This document shows positions 35,165 to 43,368 of a DNA stretch of 64,000 bases, piece after piece. The notes beneath the pieces are model-generated. The model saw nothing but the letters and a program-made list of their open reading frames with translations, had not been told where the DNA came from and did no database searches. The stretch is from Chloroflexota bacterium (GTDB lineage: Bacteria > Chloroflexota > Anaerolineae > UBA4142): assembly GCA_016215025.1 (NCBI GenBank), contig JACRMI010000066.1, positions 62,001-126,000 on the forward strand. Reading direction: 5' to 3'. Made by a program: the position numbers and the translations under genes. The first letter of the stretch is position 1. The number at the start of each line of letters is the position of its first letter.

Positions 35165-35245
35165 TTGCCCGCGAATCAGGCGAATAGGATTCTTCGCTCG
35201 GCTCACGCGAAGCGTGACATTCGTGCAGATTCGCGTGATTCGCGG
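35165..35245. repeat. CGCGAAT mini-hairpin carrying a reversed GAGCGAAGAAT element
   Basis: Outer arms: GCCCGCGAATCAGGCGAAT at about 35167-35185 and ATTCGCGTGATTCGCGG at 35229-35245. The middle (GATTCTTCGCTCGG, then GTGACA) reads on the opposite strand as a short TGTCA...GAGCGAAGAATC element. Thus this is a second case of one repeat inside another. It lies in the rpiB to tal-pgi gap. Confidence 0.65.
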
Positions 35246-35260
35246 AGAAAAGAGGTTACT

Positions 35261-38119
35261 ATGGCTAACAATCCACTCATTGAACTCAAGCAACTAGGAC
35301 AATCGGTCTGGCTCGACAATATTCGCCGTGGACACATTTTGTCGGGCGGACTGAAAAAATTAATTGATGAAGATGGCATCAGCGGCGAAACCTCCAACCC
35401 ATCGATTTTTGAAAAAGCGATTGCGGGTAACGCTGCCGATTATGCCGACGCGATGGGCAAGTTGATCGAAAAAGGCAAGACGGCATTTGAAATCGCCGAC
35501 GAATTGTCCATCGAAGATGTGCGCATGGCGTGCGATGTCTTTCGCCCGGTGTACGATTCGACCAACGGCGGAGATGGATTCGTGAGCATCGAAGTGTCGC
35601 CCATGATTGCGCACGACACGGCAAAAACAATTTCCGAAGCCAAGCGCTTGTTCAAAGCGGTCAATCGTCCCAACGTCATGGTGAAAATTCCAGGGACGCC
35701 TGAAGGCTTGCCCGCCATCGAAGAATGTTTGTATTCGGGTCTCAATATCAACATCACGCTTTTGTTTTCGGTCAAGGCGTACGAAGAGGTGGCATGGGCA
35801 TACATTCGCGCGCTCGAACGTCGCATGGCGGAAGACAAACCAATCGATCGGATCGCATCGGTTGCCAGCTTTTTTGTGAGCCGCATCGATACGCTCGCCG
35901 ACAAGCTGCTGCAAGACAAGCTGCGCGCGACAAACGATCCTGCGCTGAAAGCCAAGATCGAAGCGCTCGGCGGCAAAGCGGCGATTGCGAATGCCAAGAT
36001 GGCGTATCAATTGTTCAAAAATATTTTTGGCGATGGACGTTTTGCGCCGTTGCAAACTAAAGGCGCGCGTGTCCAGCGACCGTTGTGGGCGAGTACCAGC
36101 ACCAAGAATCCCAACTATCCGGACACGCTCTACGTCGATACACTGATCGCGCCCAATACGATCAACACGCTGCCGATGGAAACGATCGATGCGTACCGCG
36201 ATCATGGCCAGCCGCATTTGTCGATTGAAGAAAACATGGACGAAGCGCGCCGTCATTTGCAGGAACTCGAAGAGGTCGGCGTCAGTCTGGATCAGGTGAC
36301 GCAGCAAGTGCTCGACGAAGGCATCGCGAAATTTGAAGAGCCGTTTCTGAAATTGCTCGGCACGATCGATGCGAAAATTATCGAAGCGATGAGCCATCGC
36401 CACACCGCGCAACTGGGCGATTATGCGAATGCGCTCAACGAAAATATTGCAGCGTCGGAACAGAACGGCGTCGCGAATCGCATTTGGAAAAAAGACCCAA
36501 CGTTGTGGAAGACCGAACCGGAACACGTCAACGAGATTTCGATTCGATTGGGCTGGCTCAACGTCGCCGCCGATATGCGCAAGCACGTCGGCGAGCTAAC
36601 GGCGTTTGCAAACGAAATCAAAAAGGCGGGTTACAAGTCGGTGGTACTGTGCGGCATGGGCGGCAGTTCGCTCGGCGTCGAAACATGCCGCGACGTGTGG
36701 GGAATTGCGCCGGGTTATCCTGAACTGCATATTCTCGATACGACCGATCCGGTGGCTGTGCGTTCGCTAGAGCGCAAGATCGATCCCAAGAAAACGTTAT
36801 TCGTCATCTCCAGCAAATCCGGCAGCACGACCGAGACCTTGTCGTATTATAAATACTTTACCGAAAAAGCACCGGCGGAAAATTTCATCGCCATCACCGA
36901 CCCAGGTTCGGGATTGCAGAAACTCGCGGAAGAGAAAAATTTCCGTCGCGTGTTTGAGAATCCGTCGGACATCGGCGGTCGATATTCGGTGCTGTCGTAC
37001 TTTGGTCTCGTGCCGACGGCGTTGATGGGCATCAACATCGATAAATTGTTGGAGCGCGCGCTGCAAATGATGTGCGCGTGCGCTGCCGAAATCCCGGCGG
37101 AGCACAATCCCGGCGAATGGCTCGGCGTCGTCTTGGGCACGCTTGCGCAAAAAGGACGCGACAAGATCACCTTCATCACGTCGAAAGACATCGAACCGTT
37201 CGGCGCATGGGTCGAGCAACTGATCGCCGAATCGACTGGCAAAGAAGGCAAGGGACTCGTACCGGTCGATGGCGAGCCGCTGGGCAAACCGGATTCGTAC
37301 GAAGCGGATCGCGTCTTTGTCTATCTGCAACTGGGTAAGAAAAAAGACCCTGCGGTCAAGAAATCGTTGAGCTCGTTGGAAAAGATTGGACATCCGATCA
37401 TTCGTTTGCATCTGCGCGATCCCTACGACACGGGCGCAGAATTTTTCCGCTGGGAATTTGCCATCGCGGTCGCGGGCGCGCTCATCGGCATCGACGCGTT
37501 CGATCAACCGAATGTCGAAGACGCCAAAAAGAACACGCGCACTGTGCTCGCTGGGCAAGCGGCGACCGCTCAGCCGTTGTGGGAGAATAAGCAGTTCGCC
37601 GTTTATTCGACGCAGAACATCGCCGCCAAGAATTTGCGGGATGCGCTCAAATCGTACCTGAAGCTGGCGCAGCCCAATGATTATCTTGCATTTATGGCAT
37701 ACGTCGAACCGTCGAATGCAAATCGCACGGCGCTGAAAGCGATGCGCATTGCGGCACATAACAAATTTAGAGTCGCGACGACGGTTGGATTCGGTCCGCG
37801 CTTTTTGCACTCGACCGGTCAATTGCACAAGGGCGGCGCGAACAATTTCATCGGCTTGCAAATCACCGCCGATAACGCCGTCGATCTGCCGATTCCTGGC
37901 GAGGCGTTTACGTTCGGCACACTCATTCAAGCGCAAGCTGCCGGTGACTGGCAATCGCTGGCAACTCGCGACCGACGGGTGCTGCGCGTGCATTTGAAAC
38001 GCGGGACCAAGTTGATCGATCTCGCCAAAGAGATGAACAAGTTGTTGCTTGCCAAACCGAAAGCGCCGAGCGTGAAACGCTTGGTCAAAAAAGTGAAACT
38101 GGCGAAACGAAAAAAATAA
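35261..38119 (+). CDS. tal-pgi: Transaldolase / glucose-6-phosphate isomerase fusion
   Basis: 952 residues joining two enzymes. Residues about 1-370 are transaldolase: GETSNPSIFEKAIAG, and the Schiff-base Lys in VMVKIPGTPEGLPAIEECL. From about 395 the glucose-6-phosphate isomerase part follows: VVLCGMGGSSLGVETCRDVW, VISSKSGSTTET, and GGRYSVLSYFGLVP. A C-terminal extension of basic residues closes it. The fusion lets fructose 6-phosphate pass between both active sites, an inference; fused Tal-Pgi is known from Chloroflexota and some other bacteria. I chose the ATG at 35261 (AGAGG before it) since upstream codons lie in a repeat. Confidence 0.95.
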   Translation: MANNPLIELKQLGQSVWLDNIRRGHILSGGLKKLIDEDGISGETSNPSIFEKAIAGNAADYADAMGKLIEKGKTAFEIADELSIEDVRMACDVFRPVYDSTNGGDGFVSIEVSPMIAHDTAKTISEAKRLFKAVNRPNVMVKIPGTPEGLPAIEECLYSGLNINITLLFSVKAYEEVAWAYIRALERRMAEDKPIDRIASVASFFVSRIDTLADKLLQDKLRATNDPALKAKIEALGGKAAIANAKMAYQLFKNIFGDGRFAPLQTKGARVQRPLWASTSTKNPNYPDTLYVDTLIAPNTINTLPMETIDAYRDHGQPHLSIEENMDEARRHLQELEEVGVSLDQVTQQVLDEGIAKFEEPFLKLLGTIDAKIIEAMSHRHTAQLGDYANALNENIAASEQNGVANRIWKKDPTLWKTEPEHVNEISIRLGWLNVAADMRKHVGELTAFANEIKKAGYKSVVLCGMGGSSLGVETCRDVWGIAPGYPELHILDTTDPVAVRSLERKIDPKKTLFVISSKSGSTTETLSYYKYFTEKAPAENFIAITDPGSGLQKLAEEKNFRRVFENPSDIGGRYSVLSYFGLVPTALMGINIDKLLERALQMMCACAAEIPAEHNPGEWLGVVLGTLAQKGRDKITFITSKDIEPFGAWVEQLIAESTGKEGKGLVPVDGEPLGKPDSYEADRVFVYLQLGKKKDPAVKKSLSSLEKIGHPIIRLHLRDPYDTGAEFFRWEFAIAVAGALIGIDAFDQPNVEDAKKNTRTVLAGQAATAQPLWENKQFAVYSTQNIAAKNLRDALKSYLKLAQPNDYLAFMAYVEPSNANRTALKAMRIAAHNKFRVATTVGFGPRFLHSTGQLHKGGANNFIGLQITADNAVDLPIPGEAFTFGTLIQAQAAGDWQSLATRDRRVLRVHLKRGTKLIDLAKEMNKLLLAKPKAPSVKRLVKKVKLAKRKK

Positions 38120-38180
38120 TAGCTTCGATTGGAGTCGAGCATTTACGCGGTTGAATACTGGCTCAAGTCTCGACTCTAAA
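38120..38180 (+). repeat. Hairpin after tal-pgi
   Basis: GATTGGAGTCGAG (about 38127-38139) is near-complementary to CTCGACTCTAAATC (about 38168-38181). It lies in the gap before the AHSA1-PDZ-DinB gene; no T-run follows. Confidence 0.5.
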
Positions 38181-38198
38181 TCACCCAGCAGGATACCC

Positions 38199-39428
38199 AT
38201 GCCAAAAACTCAAACGCTCGTCTTCAAATCGCAACTCAATGTGCCCATCACCGAAGGGTATCGCGCCTTCACGAATCCCACTGCGTTGCGCGATTGGCTC
38301 TGCGACAACGCGCAAGCCGATGTTCGTTCACGTCAACTGTATCTCGCGTGGCGACGCGGGTATTACACGAACGGTGAATTCGTCGCGCTGGAACTCAATC
38401 GTCGTGTGGCGTTCACCTGGAACGGCAAAGACGAACCAGCGACCACCCGTGTCAATGTTCAGTTCGTCGAACAAGAGGGCGTGACGACGATTACTCTCAA
38501 GCACTCTGGGATTGGCAGCGGAAAAAAATGGGCGACCGCCGCAAAAGAAATCGAACAGGGATGGAAAACTGCCCTGGAGAATCTGAAATCGGTGTGGGAA
38601 GAGGGTGTTGACTTGCGCATCGCACGCGTACCCCGCCTCGGTGTTTTCGTCGGCGACTTGAACGCCGAGATTGCCAAGCAACTGGGTGTGCCAGTCGATG
38701 AAGGTGTTCGTCTGGAAGGAACCGCCGAAGCCACGGGCGCGCGTGCAGCAGGCTTGCAAAAAGACGATGTCATCGTCAAACTGGCGGGCAAAAAAGTTAT
38801 CGATGTGCCCTCGCTGTTTGTTGCGCTGCAAGGTCATCGGGCAGGCGATAAAGTCCAAGTCGTCTTTTATCGCGGCAAGGAAAAACGAACCCAGACGATG
38901 GAACTCTCGGCGCGACCGATCTCACCGTTGCCCAAATCAGGACAGGAATTGGCGGACCTGTCGCGGACGAACTATGCGCAGGTCAACGCCGAACTCGCGC
39001 AGCGAATCGCCGGTCTGACAGATCAGCAAGCCGATTTCCGGACTGCGCCGGGTGAGTGGAGCATCAAAGAGATGATCGCGCATTTCATCGCCTGCGAACG
39101 CGATTTCCAATCCTGGCTGTCGGAACTCGTGAACGGCGGCAAATATACGAGTGGGCAAGTGGACGACTCGTTGGAATTTCGGCCGAATGCGAACCTGCGG
39201 CTCGCGGTTCTTGTCTCACGTTATCCCACAATAGCCGCATTGCTCGACGAAATAAAATGTAGTCAAGAAGAAACCTTGGCGATGCTGAGTGGTTTGCCGG
39301 CGGAATTCGTCGCGCGCAAATATCTTTATCGACGCACCGCGGATTGGATGACGCTGATCGTGCCGTCGCATTTTCGCGAGGAACATTTCCCTGATCTCGA
39401 AAAAGCCGTGGCTCTGGCACGTCATTAA
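38199..39428 (+). CDS. AHSA1 (SRPBCC) - PDZ - DinB three-domain protein
   Basis: 409 residues with three recognisable parts. Residues about 1-130: SRPBCC/AHSA1-type ligand-binding domain (VPITEGYRAFTNPTALRDWLC, WEEGVDL at its end). About 140-235: a PDZ domain (LGVPVDEGVRLEGTAEATGA, GLQKDDVIVKLAGKKV). About 250-405: DinB-like four-helix domain (TAPGEWSIKEMIAHFIACE, and the closing HFREEHFPDLEKA with metal-type His residues). No signal peptide, so it is cytoplasmic. Function cannot be stated; PDZ suggests binding of a peptide or partner. It lies among pentose-phosphate genes without a clear reason. The ATG at 38199 follows AGGATACCC. Confidence 0.85.
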   Translation: MPKTQTLVFKSQLNVPITEGYRAFTNPTALRDWLCDNAQADVRSRQLYLAWRRGYYTNGEFVALELNRRVAFTWNGKDEPATTRVNVQFVEQEGVTTITLKHSGIGSGKKWATAAKEIEQGWKTALENLKSVWEEGVDLRIARVPRLGVFVGDLNAEIAKQLGVPVDEGVRLEGTAEATGARAAGLQKDDVIVKLAGKKVIDVPSLFVALQGHRAGDKVQVVFYRGKEKRTQTMELSARPISPLPKSGQELADLSRTNYAQVNAELAQRIAGLTDQQADFRTAPGEWSIKEMIAHFIACERDFQSWLSELVNGGKYTSGQVDDSLEFRPNANLRLAVLVSRYPTIAALLDEIKCSQEETLAMLSGLPAEFVARKYLYRRTADWMTLIVPSHFREEHFPDLEKAVALARH

Positions 39429-39445
39429 GATTTGCAGGTGAGTCG

Positions 39446-39508
39446 AGAGAAACCCGTTTTCTGACTGGTCAATTCGTTTTCAGTTGATCTGCGAGAAAAC
39501 GGGTTTCT
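39446..39508. repeat. AAACCCGTTTTCT hairpin before zwf
   Basis: GAGAAACCCGTTTTCT (about 39447-39462) and AGAAAACGGGTTTCT (39494-39508) are complementary, with a loop of about 31 bases. It lies in the gap before zwf. Confidence 0.7.
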
Positions 39509-39545
39509 GAAATAAATTTGTGGAAGCGAGTGTGAATAATTGACA

Positions 39546-41072
39546 ATGATTCAAACCCAAGTAACTCCATTGCGCGTCGGCATGGCGGCGCAGCGTTTGC
39601 CGCCGCCCAATGCGCTCGTCATTTTCGGTGCGACCGGTGATTTGACGCATCGCAAGCTGATTCCGGCTTTGTTCGATTTGTTTTGCGATGGCAAACTGCC
39701 GGTGAATTTCAGCGTGATCGGTTTTGCGCGGCGCGACAAATCGGACGATGATTTTCGAAACGAGCTGCGCGACAGTGTTGAGCAATTTGCGCGCAACAAA
39801 CCCAACGGCGCAATTGACCGCTGGAACAAGTTCGCGCAAGGTGTGTTCTATCACAAATCGGATTTCCACACACCCGAAGGATACATCGCGCTCGCCAAAC
39901 GTCTGGACGAACTCGATGCCATTCGCGGCACGAACGGCAATCGCTTATTCTACCTGGCGACTGCGCCTGAATATTACGAACTCATCATCGAACAATTGGG
40001 CAAGGCAAATCTGGCTCAACCCCAAGGTCCCTGGGAGCGCGTCATTATCGAAAAGCCGTTCGGCAGCGATTTGAACAGCGCCTATGACCTCAATCAGAAA
40101 ATTCTCGCCGTCTTTAAAGAAGAACAGGTTTATCGCATCGATCATTACCTTGGCAAGGAAACCGTGCAGAATATTTTTGCGTTTCGTTTTGCCAACACGC
40201 TTCTCGAACCGTTGTGGAATCGCAACTATGTCGATCACGTTCAGATCACGGCGGCGGAAACGGTCGGGGTCGAAGATCGTGGCGGATACTATGATACCGC
40301 GGGCGCGCTGCGCGATATGGTGCAGTCGCACCTCATGCAATTGGTCGCGCTCACCGCGATGGAACCGCCTGTCTCTTTCGACGCCAACTCCGTGCATGAT
40401 GAAAAAGTCAAAGTTTTGCGCGCGCTTGCGCCAATTGTCGGCCGAGATGTCGATGAGCGGGTTGTGCGTGGGCAGTACGATGCAGGGCAGGGCATGGTGA
40501 TGTATCGCGATGAACCACGCGTTGCGAAAGACTCTTGCGCCGAAACGTACGTCGCGCTGAAATTGGAAATCGATAACTGGCGTTGGGCGGGCGTGCCGTT
40601 TTACGTCCGCACCGGCAAACGTTTGCCCAAGCGCGCCACCGAAATTCGCGTCGAACTGAAACCGGTGCCGCATCCGCTTTTCACGCACGAAGTTGTCAGT
40701 GGAATTGAACCCAATGTGATTTCAATGCGGATTCAACCCGACGAAGGCATTCACATCAAATTTGCGGCCAAGCAGCCTGGGCAGGCGATTCAGCTCAGCA
40801 ACGTCAAGATGGATTTCTATTACAAGACGGCGTTTGGGATGCCGCCGGGCGAAGCGTACGAAACGCTCTTGCTTGATGCGATGCGCGGCGACTCGACGTT
40901 ATTCAATCGCAAGGATGAGGTCGAGGTTGCGTGGTCGCTCATCACGCCGATTCTGGAGCGCTGGGCGAATTTGCCGCCGCCGGCATTTCCGAATTACGCA
41001 GCGGGAACCTGGGGACCCGAAGTGGCGAACATCCTGCTCGCGCGCGATGGTCGGGCATGGCGAGCGCCCTAA
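39546..41072 (+). CDS. zwf: Glucose-6-phosphate 1-dehydrogenase
   Basis: 508 residues, oxidising glucose 6-phosphate to 6-phosphogluconolactone with NADP. Signature points: [20 protein letters not shown] (nucleotide loop), [11 protein letters not shown], the active-site RIDHYLGKE, and [10 protein letters not shown]. Length and motifs are normal. The ATG at 39546 has no strong ribosome site, and pgl follows after 42 bases, as is usual. No 6-phosphogluconate dehydrogenase (gnd) gene was seen in the window. Confidence 0.97.
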   Translation: MIQTQVTPLRVGMAAQRLPPPNALVIFGATGDLTHRKLIPALFDLFCDGKLPVNFSVIGFARRDKSDDDFRNELRDSVEQFARNKPNGAIDRWNKFAQGVFYHKSDFHTPEGYIALAKRLDELDAIRGTNGNRLFYLATAPEYYELIIEQLGKANLAQPQGPWERVIIEKPFGSDLNSAYDLNQKILAVFKEEQVYRIDHYLGKETVQNIFAFRFANTLLEPLWNRNYVDHVQITAAETVGVEDRGGYYDTAGALRDMVQSHLMQLVALTAMEPPVSFDANSVHDEKVKVLRALAPIVGRDVDERVVRGQYDAGQGMVMYRDEPRVAKDSCAETYVALKLEIDNWRWAGVPFYVRTGKRLPKRATEIRVELKPVPHPLFTHEVVSGIEPNVISMRIQPDEGIHIKFAAKQPGQAIQLSNVKMDFYYKTAFGMPPGEAYETLLLDAMRGDSTLFNRKDEVEVAWSLITPILERWANLPPPAFPNYAAGTWGPEVANILLARDGRAWRAP

Positions 41073-41114
41073 TGAATTTAAGATATGTGATTTCAGATTA
41101 AAAATTTTAACGTG

Positions 41115-41942
41115 ATGTCGATGTCTTCTACTTTACAAGTAGTTTTGTCGGATCGATCACTGCTCGCGCGCGAAGCTGCCAGGCGGTTTGTGGCACTCGC
41201 GCGCGATGCAATCCATGCGGGCGGGAAATTTAGCGTGGCGCTGTCAGGTGGTTCGACGCCGCGCGATCTGTTCGTGCTGCTAGCCACGCCCGAGTTTGCG
41301 ACGCAAGTCGATTGGGCGCGCGTGCATGTTTTCTGGGGCGATGAGCGCGCTGTTCCGCCCGACCATCGTGATTCAAATTATCGCATGGCGAACGAAGCGT
41401 TGCTCGCGCGCGTTGCAATTCCCGCGCAGAATGTGCATCGCATTCGCGCCGAGTTGCTGCCTGAAGAGGCCGCACGCGAGTACGAGCAAACCGTGCAAGA
41501 ATTTTTTGGACGCGGACTGACTGTGGCGAACTGCGCCACAGCCACGCGGACAAACGCGGATGAAGAAAAAAATCCGCGTTCGTCCGCGGTACTCCGCGTC
41601 CCTAATTTTGATTTGGTTCTCCTCGGACTAGGCGCGAATGGACATACCGCATCGCTCTTTCCGCACACACGCCTTTTGCACGAGACGCAGCGTTGGATCG
41701 CCGCTGAGTACATCGACGAAGTGAAAATGTGGCGCATTACGCTCACTGCGCCGCTCATCAACGCGGCAGCGAACATTCTCTGGCTCGTCGCGGGCGCAGA
41801 CAAAGCTGAAACTGTGCAGCAAGTTTTGCACGGCGCATATCGACCAGAGGATTTGCCCGCGCAACTCATCAAGCCGACGCATGGGAATGCCGTCTGGCTG
41901 CTCGATAAAGACGCGGCGAGCAAACTCCAAATCGGCGACTGA
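41115..41942 (+). CDS. pgl: 6-phosphogluconolactonase with an in-frame hairpin insert
   Basis: 275 residues of the DevB/SOL type, hydrolysing 6-phosphogluconolactone. FSVALSGGSTPRDLF, VHVFWGDERAVPPDHRDSNY, and DLVLLGLGANGHTASLFP are the family's motifs. Between about residues 136 and 163 lies an extra stretch (NCATATRTNADEEKNPRSS...) that other members lack; the DNA there (41521-41598) is a two-hairpin repeat, kept in frame so that the protein goes on normally after it. Three start codons (GTG 41112, ATG 41115, ATG 41121) are possible; none has a strong ribosome site. It is downstream of zwf. Confidence 0.93.
   Translation: MSMSSTLQVVLSDRSLLAREAARRFVALARDAIHAGGKFSVALSGGSTPRDLFVLLATPEFATQVDWARVHVFWGDERAVPPDHRDSNYRMANEALLARVAIPAQNVHRIRAELLPEEAAREYEQTVQEFFGRGLTVANCATATRTNADEEKNPRSSAVLRVPNFDLVLLGLGANGHTASLFPHTRLLHETQRWIAAEYIDEVKMWRITLTAPLINAAANILWLVAGADKAETVQQVLHGAYRPEDLPAQLIKPTHGNAVWLLDKDAASKLQIGD
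41521..41598. repeat. Palindromic repeat inserted in frame in pgl
   Basis: CTGTGGCG and CGCCACAG (41521-41541) form one hairpin; CGCGGACAAACGCGGAT (about 41545-41561) and ATCCGCGTTCGTCCGCG (41572-41588) form a second. Length is a multiple of three in effect, since the reading frame is intact on both sides. It behaves like the in-frame palindromes known from Rickettsia, which is an analogy only. Confidence 0.8.
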
Positions 41943-42090
41943 CCCTCGCCGATTTTGTTTTCACTATTCGGGCGATTGAAATCGCTTCAACAAAAGCAAA
42001 GTCTGCCTTTGCAGACTAGAGCTTCTGATCCGCGTAGGCGGATTTCGTGCAATTGTTGCCGCGAATTGATTCGCCTGATTCAGCACAAAG
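41943..42090. repeat. Three tandem short-loop hairpins before the arsR gene
   Basis: Hairpins at about 41971-41987 (GGCGATTGAAATCGCTT), 41999-42018 (AAGTCTGCCTTTGCAGACTA) and 42027-42044 (GATCCGCGTAGGCGGATT). Same kind of set as at 2891-2967 and 55205-55293. It lies between the pgl stop and the arsR promoter. Confidence 0.65.
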
Positions 42091-42118
42091 TTGACTCTAA
42101 ACGCTTATCGGATATAAT
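42091..42118 (+). promoter_or_regulatory. Promoter of the ArsR-like gene
   Basis: TTGACT (42091-42096), a 16-base spacer and TATAAT (42113-42118). Transcript start expected near 42125; the leader holds TTCAAATATTCAAAAAATCG, a likely place for autoregulation by the ArsR-like product. Confidence 0.8.
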
Positions 42119-42167
42119 AAATTCAAATATTCAAAAAATCGAAATTACGAAACCTCTATTGAAATTA

Positions 42168-42542
42168 ATGCAGGACCCTCTTCGACAATTTAAAGCCGAA
42201 TTTTTCAAAGCTCTGGCGCATCCCGCCCGCATCAAGATTCTGGAATTGCTCCGCGACGGCGAGTTGAGCGTCAATGAATTGCAGGCGCGCTTGGAGATCG
42301 AGCCGTCCGGCGTTTCTCAGCAACTGGCGATTCTACGCAGCCGGCAGATTGTTGAATCGCGCAAGAATGGCACGAGCGTGTACTATCGCGTGCGCGATCC
42401 GCAAGTGTTCGAACTGCTCGACGTCGCGCGGCGCATATTCGGCAACAGCTTGACCAACACGCAATCGATGTTGGCGCAATTGAACGAAGAGCAAGCCCAA
42501 TTATCTAGACGCAAGACGCGGCGAACACGCGCGTCATCATAA
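42168..42542 (+). CDS. ArsR-family winged-helix regulator
   Basis: 124 residues. FKALAHPARIKILELLRDGELSV, then LEIEPSGVSQQLAILRSRQI as recognition helix, the wing VESRKNGTSVYYRV, and a C-terminal helix. The metal-binding ELCVCDL motif is replaced by ELSVNEL, so it is no classical arsenic/zinc sensor. The ATG at 42168 gives a normal length; the frame is open upstream through the hairpin set and promoter but without similarity. The c-di-AMP riboswitch and the Ehr operon start right after it, but nothing shows that it controls them. Confidence 0.9.
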   Translation: MQDPLRQFKAEFFKALAHPARIKILELLRDGELSVNELQARLEIEPSGVSQQLAILRSRQIVESRKNGTSVYYRVRDPQVFELLDVARRIFGNSLTNTQSMLAQLNEEQAQLSRRKTRRTRASS

Positions 42543-42561
42543 TTTTCATTCAGGTCTTGGT

Positions 42562-42682
42562 GTTGATCGCCTAGTCCGCACAGGCGCGGGGAAACCAGTT
42601 TTTGGGGGTGAATCCAAGCGGAGCTGCTTGGTAGGGCCACTTTTGGATCCCGAACCCGTCAGCTAACCTCGTCGGCGTGCCA
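42562..42682 (+). promoter_or_regulatory. c-di-AMP riboswitch (ydaO/yuaA type)
   Basis: Core elements of the class are in order: GATCGCC at about 42564-42570 (P1 left), GCGGGGAAACCA at 42586-42597, GGGTGAATCC at 42606-42615, AGGGCCAC at about 42633-42640, and CGAACCCGTCAGCTAACCTC at 42651-42670, followed by GTCGGCG (P1 right). This last block is the hallmark of ydaO aptamers. A terminator hairpin begins within 20 bases after it. The ligand is cyclic di-AMP by family knowledge; binding usually switches expression off. The first gene downstream is the small subunit of the Ehr-like complex. Confidence 0.9.
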
Positions 42683-42686
42683 AGAG

Positions 42687-42716
42687 ACCCGTTGACCATT
42701 TTCGGCAACGGGTTTT
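42687..42716 (+). terminator. Expression-platform terminator of the riboswitch
   Basis: ACCCGTTG (42687-42694) pairs with CAACGGGT (42706-42713), followed by TTTTGCTGTTTCT. Position directly after the aptamer fits ligand-controlled transcription stop ahead of the Ehr operon. Confidence 0.85.
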
Positions 42717-42740
42717 GCTGTTTCTATAACTTGGCAATTT

Positions 42741-42797
42741 TTCCGCGAATCCCGCGAATAGGAAAATAAGATTCGTGAGATTCGCGAGATTCGCGGA
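42741..42797. repeat. CGCGAAT-type mini-hairpin in the Ehr leader
   Basis: TTCCGCGAATCCCGCGAAT and ATTCGCGAGATTCGCGGA are complementary arms. It stands between the riboswitch terminator and the first Ehr gene. Confidence 0.75.
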
Positions 42798-42843
42798 TGA
42801 GAAAAGATAACCAATTCGCAATATCCAACCGATTGGAGCGACT

Positions 42844-43368
42844 ATGCCTTCTCTGTTCGAAAAAATTTTCAAGACGCCGGTCGTCACCGAGCCGATGACA
42901 CCGCTGGACGACGACGCGCAAATCGAGCGCCTCGCGCAACAAATCGGCGAACACGCGCGCACGCGCCGCGTCTTTGGCGGCTCGTTGCACATTCGCGAGG
43001 TCGATGCTGGCTCGTGCAACGGCTGCGAACTCGAAATCGGCGCGCTCAATAATCCCTACTACGATCTCGAACGATTCGGTATGCATTTCGTCGCGTCGCC
43101 GCGCCACGCGGATTGTCTTCTCGTCACGGGACCGGTGACGCGTAACATGGCGGACGCACTCAAGCGCACGTACGATGCCACGCCCGATCCCAAAATCGTC
43201 GTCGCAGTTGGCGATTGCTCCAAGGACTGTGGCGTGTTTGCGGGCGCTTACGGCGTCGCGGGTGCGGTGGCAGATATCGTTCCAGTCGATTCAATCGTCC
43301 TGGGTTGTCCGCCTACACCGCGCGCGATTTTTGCGGGCATCCTCGCCGCGCTGGAGAAGAAATCATGA
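42844..43368 (+). CDS. NuoB/HyfI-like small subunit of an Ehr-type complex
   Basis: 174 residues, the peripheral subunit carrying the FeS cluster next to the catalytic or quinone site. Cysteines fit a [4Fe-4S] cluster of the hydrogenase-4/complex I type: C58 and C61 in GSCNGCELEIG, C125 in AVGDCSKDCG, C155 in VLGCPPTPR. The N-terminal 45 residues are a helical lead without known motifs. It is the first gene after the riboswitch and overlaps the next gene by four bases (ATGA). With the large subunit's lost Ni ligands (see 48628-50208) it should belong to an Ehr complex and not a hydrogenase. Confidence 0.92.
   Translation: MPSLFEKIFKTPVVTEPMTPLDDDAQIERLAQQIGEHARTRRVFGGSLHIREVDAGSCNGCELEIGALNNPYYDLERFGMHFVASPRHADCLLVTGPVTRNMADALKRTYDATPDPKIVVAVGDCSKDCGVFAGAYGVAGAVADIVPVDSIVLGCPPTPRAIFAGILAALEKKS

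Noticed and set aside
36797-38200. Long minus-strand open frame (467 codons) opposite tal-pgi; similar ones at 35360-36586 and 56108-57316
   Set aside because: High-GC codon use leaves antisense frames open. The plus-strand genes have full catalytic motifs; the antisense products look like random Arg/Phe-rich chains.
43215-43364. An upstream start for the HyfB-like subunit inside the small-subunit gene
   Set aside because: It reads the small-subunit gene in another frame; the ATG at 43365 with the four-base ATGA overlap gives the correct membrane start.
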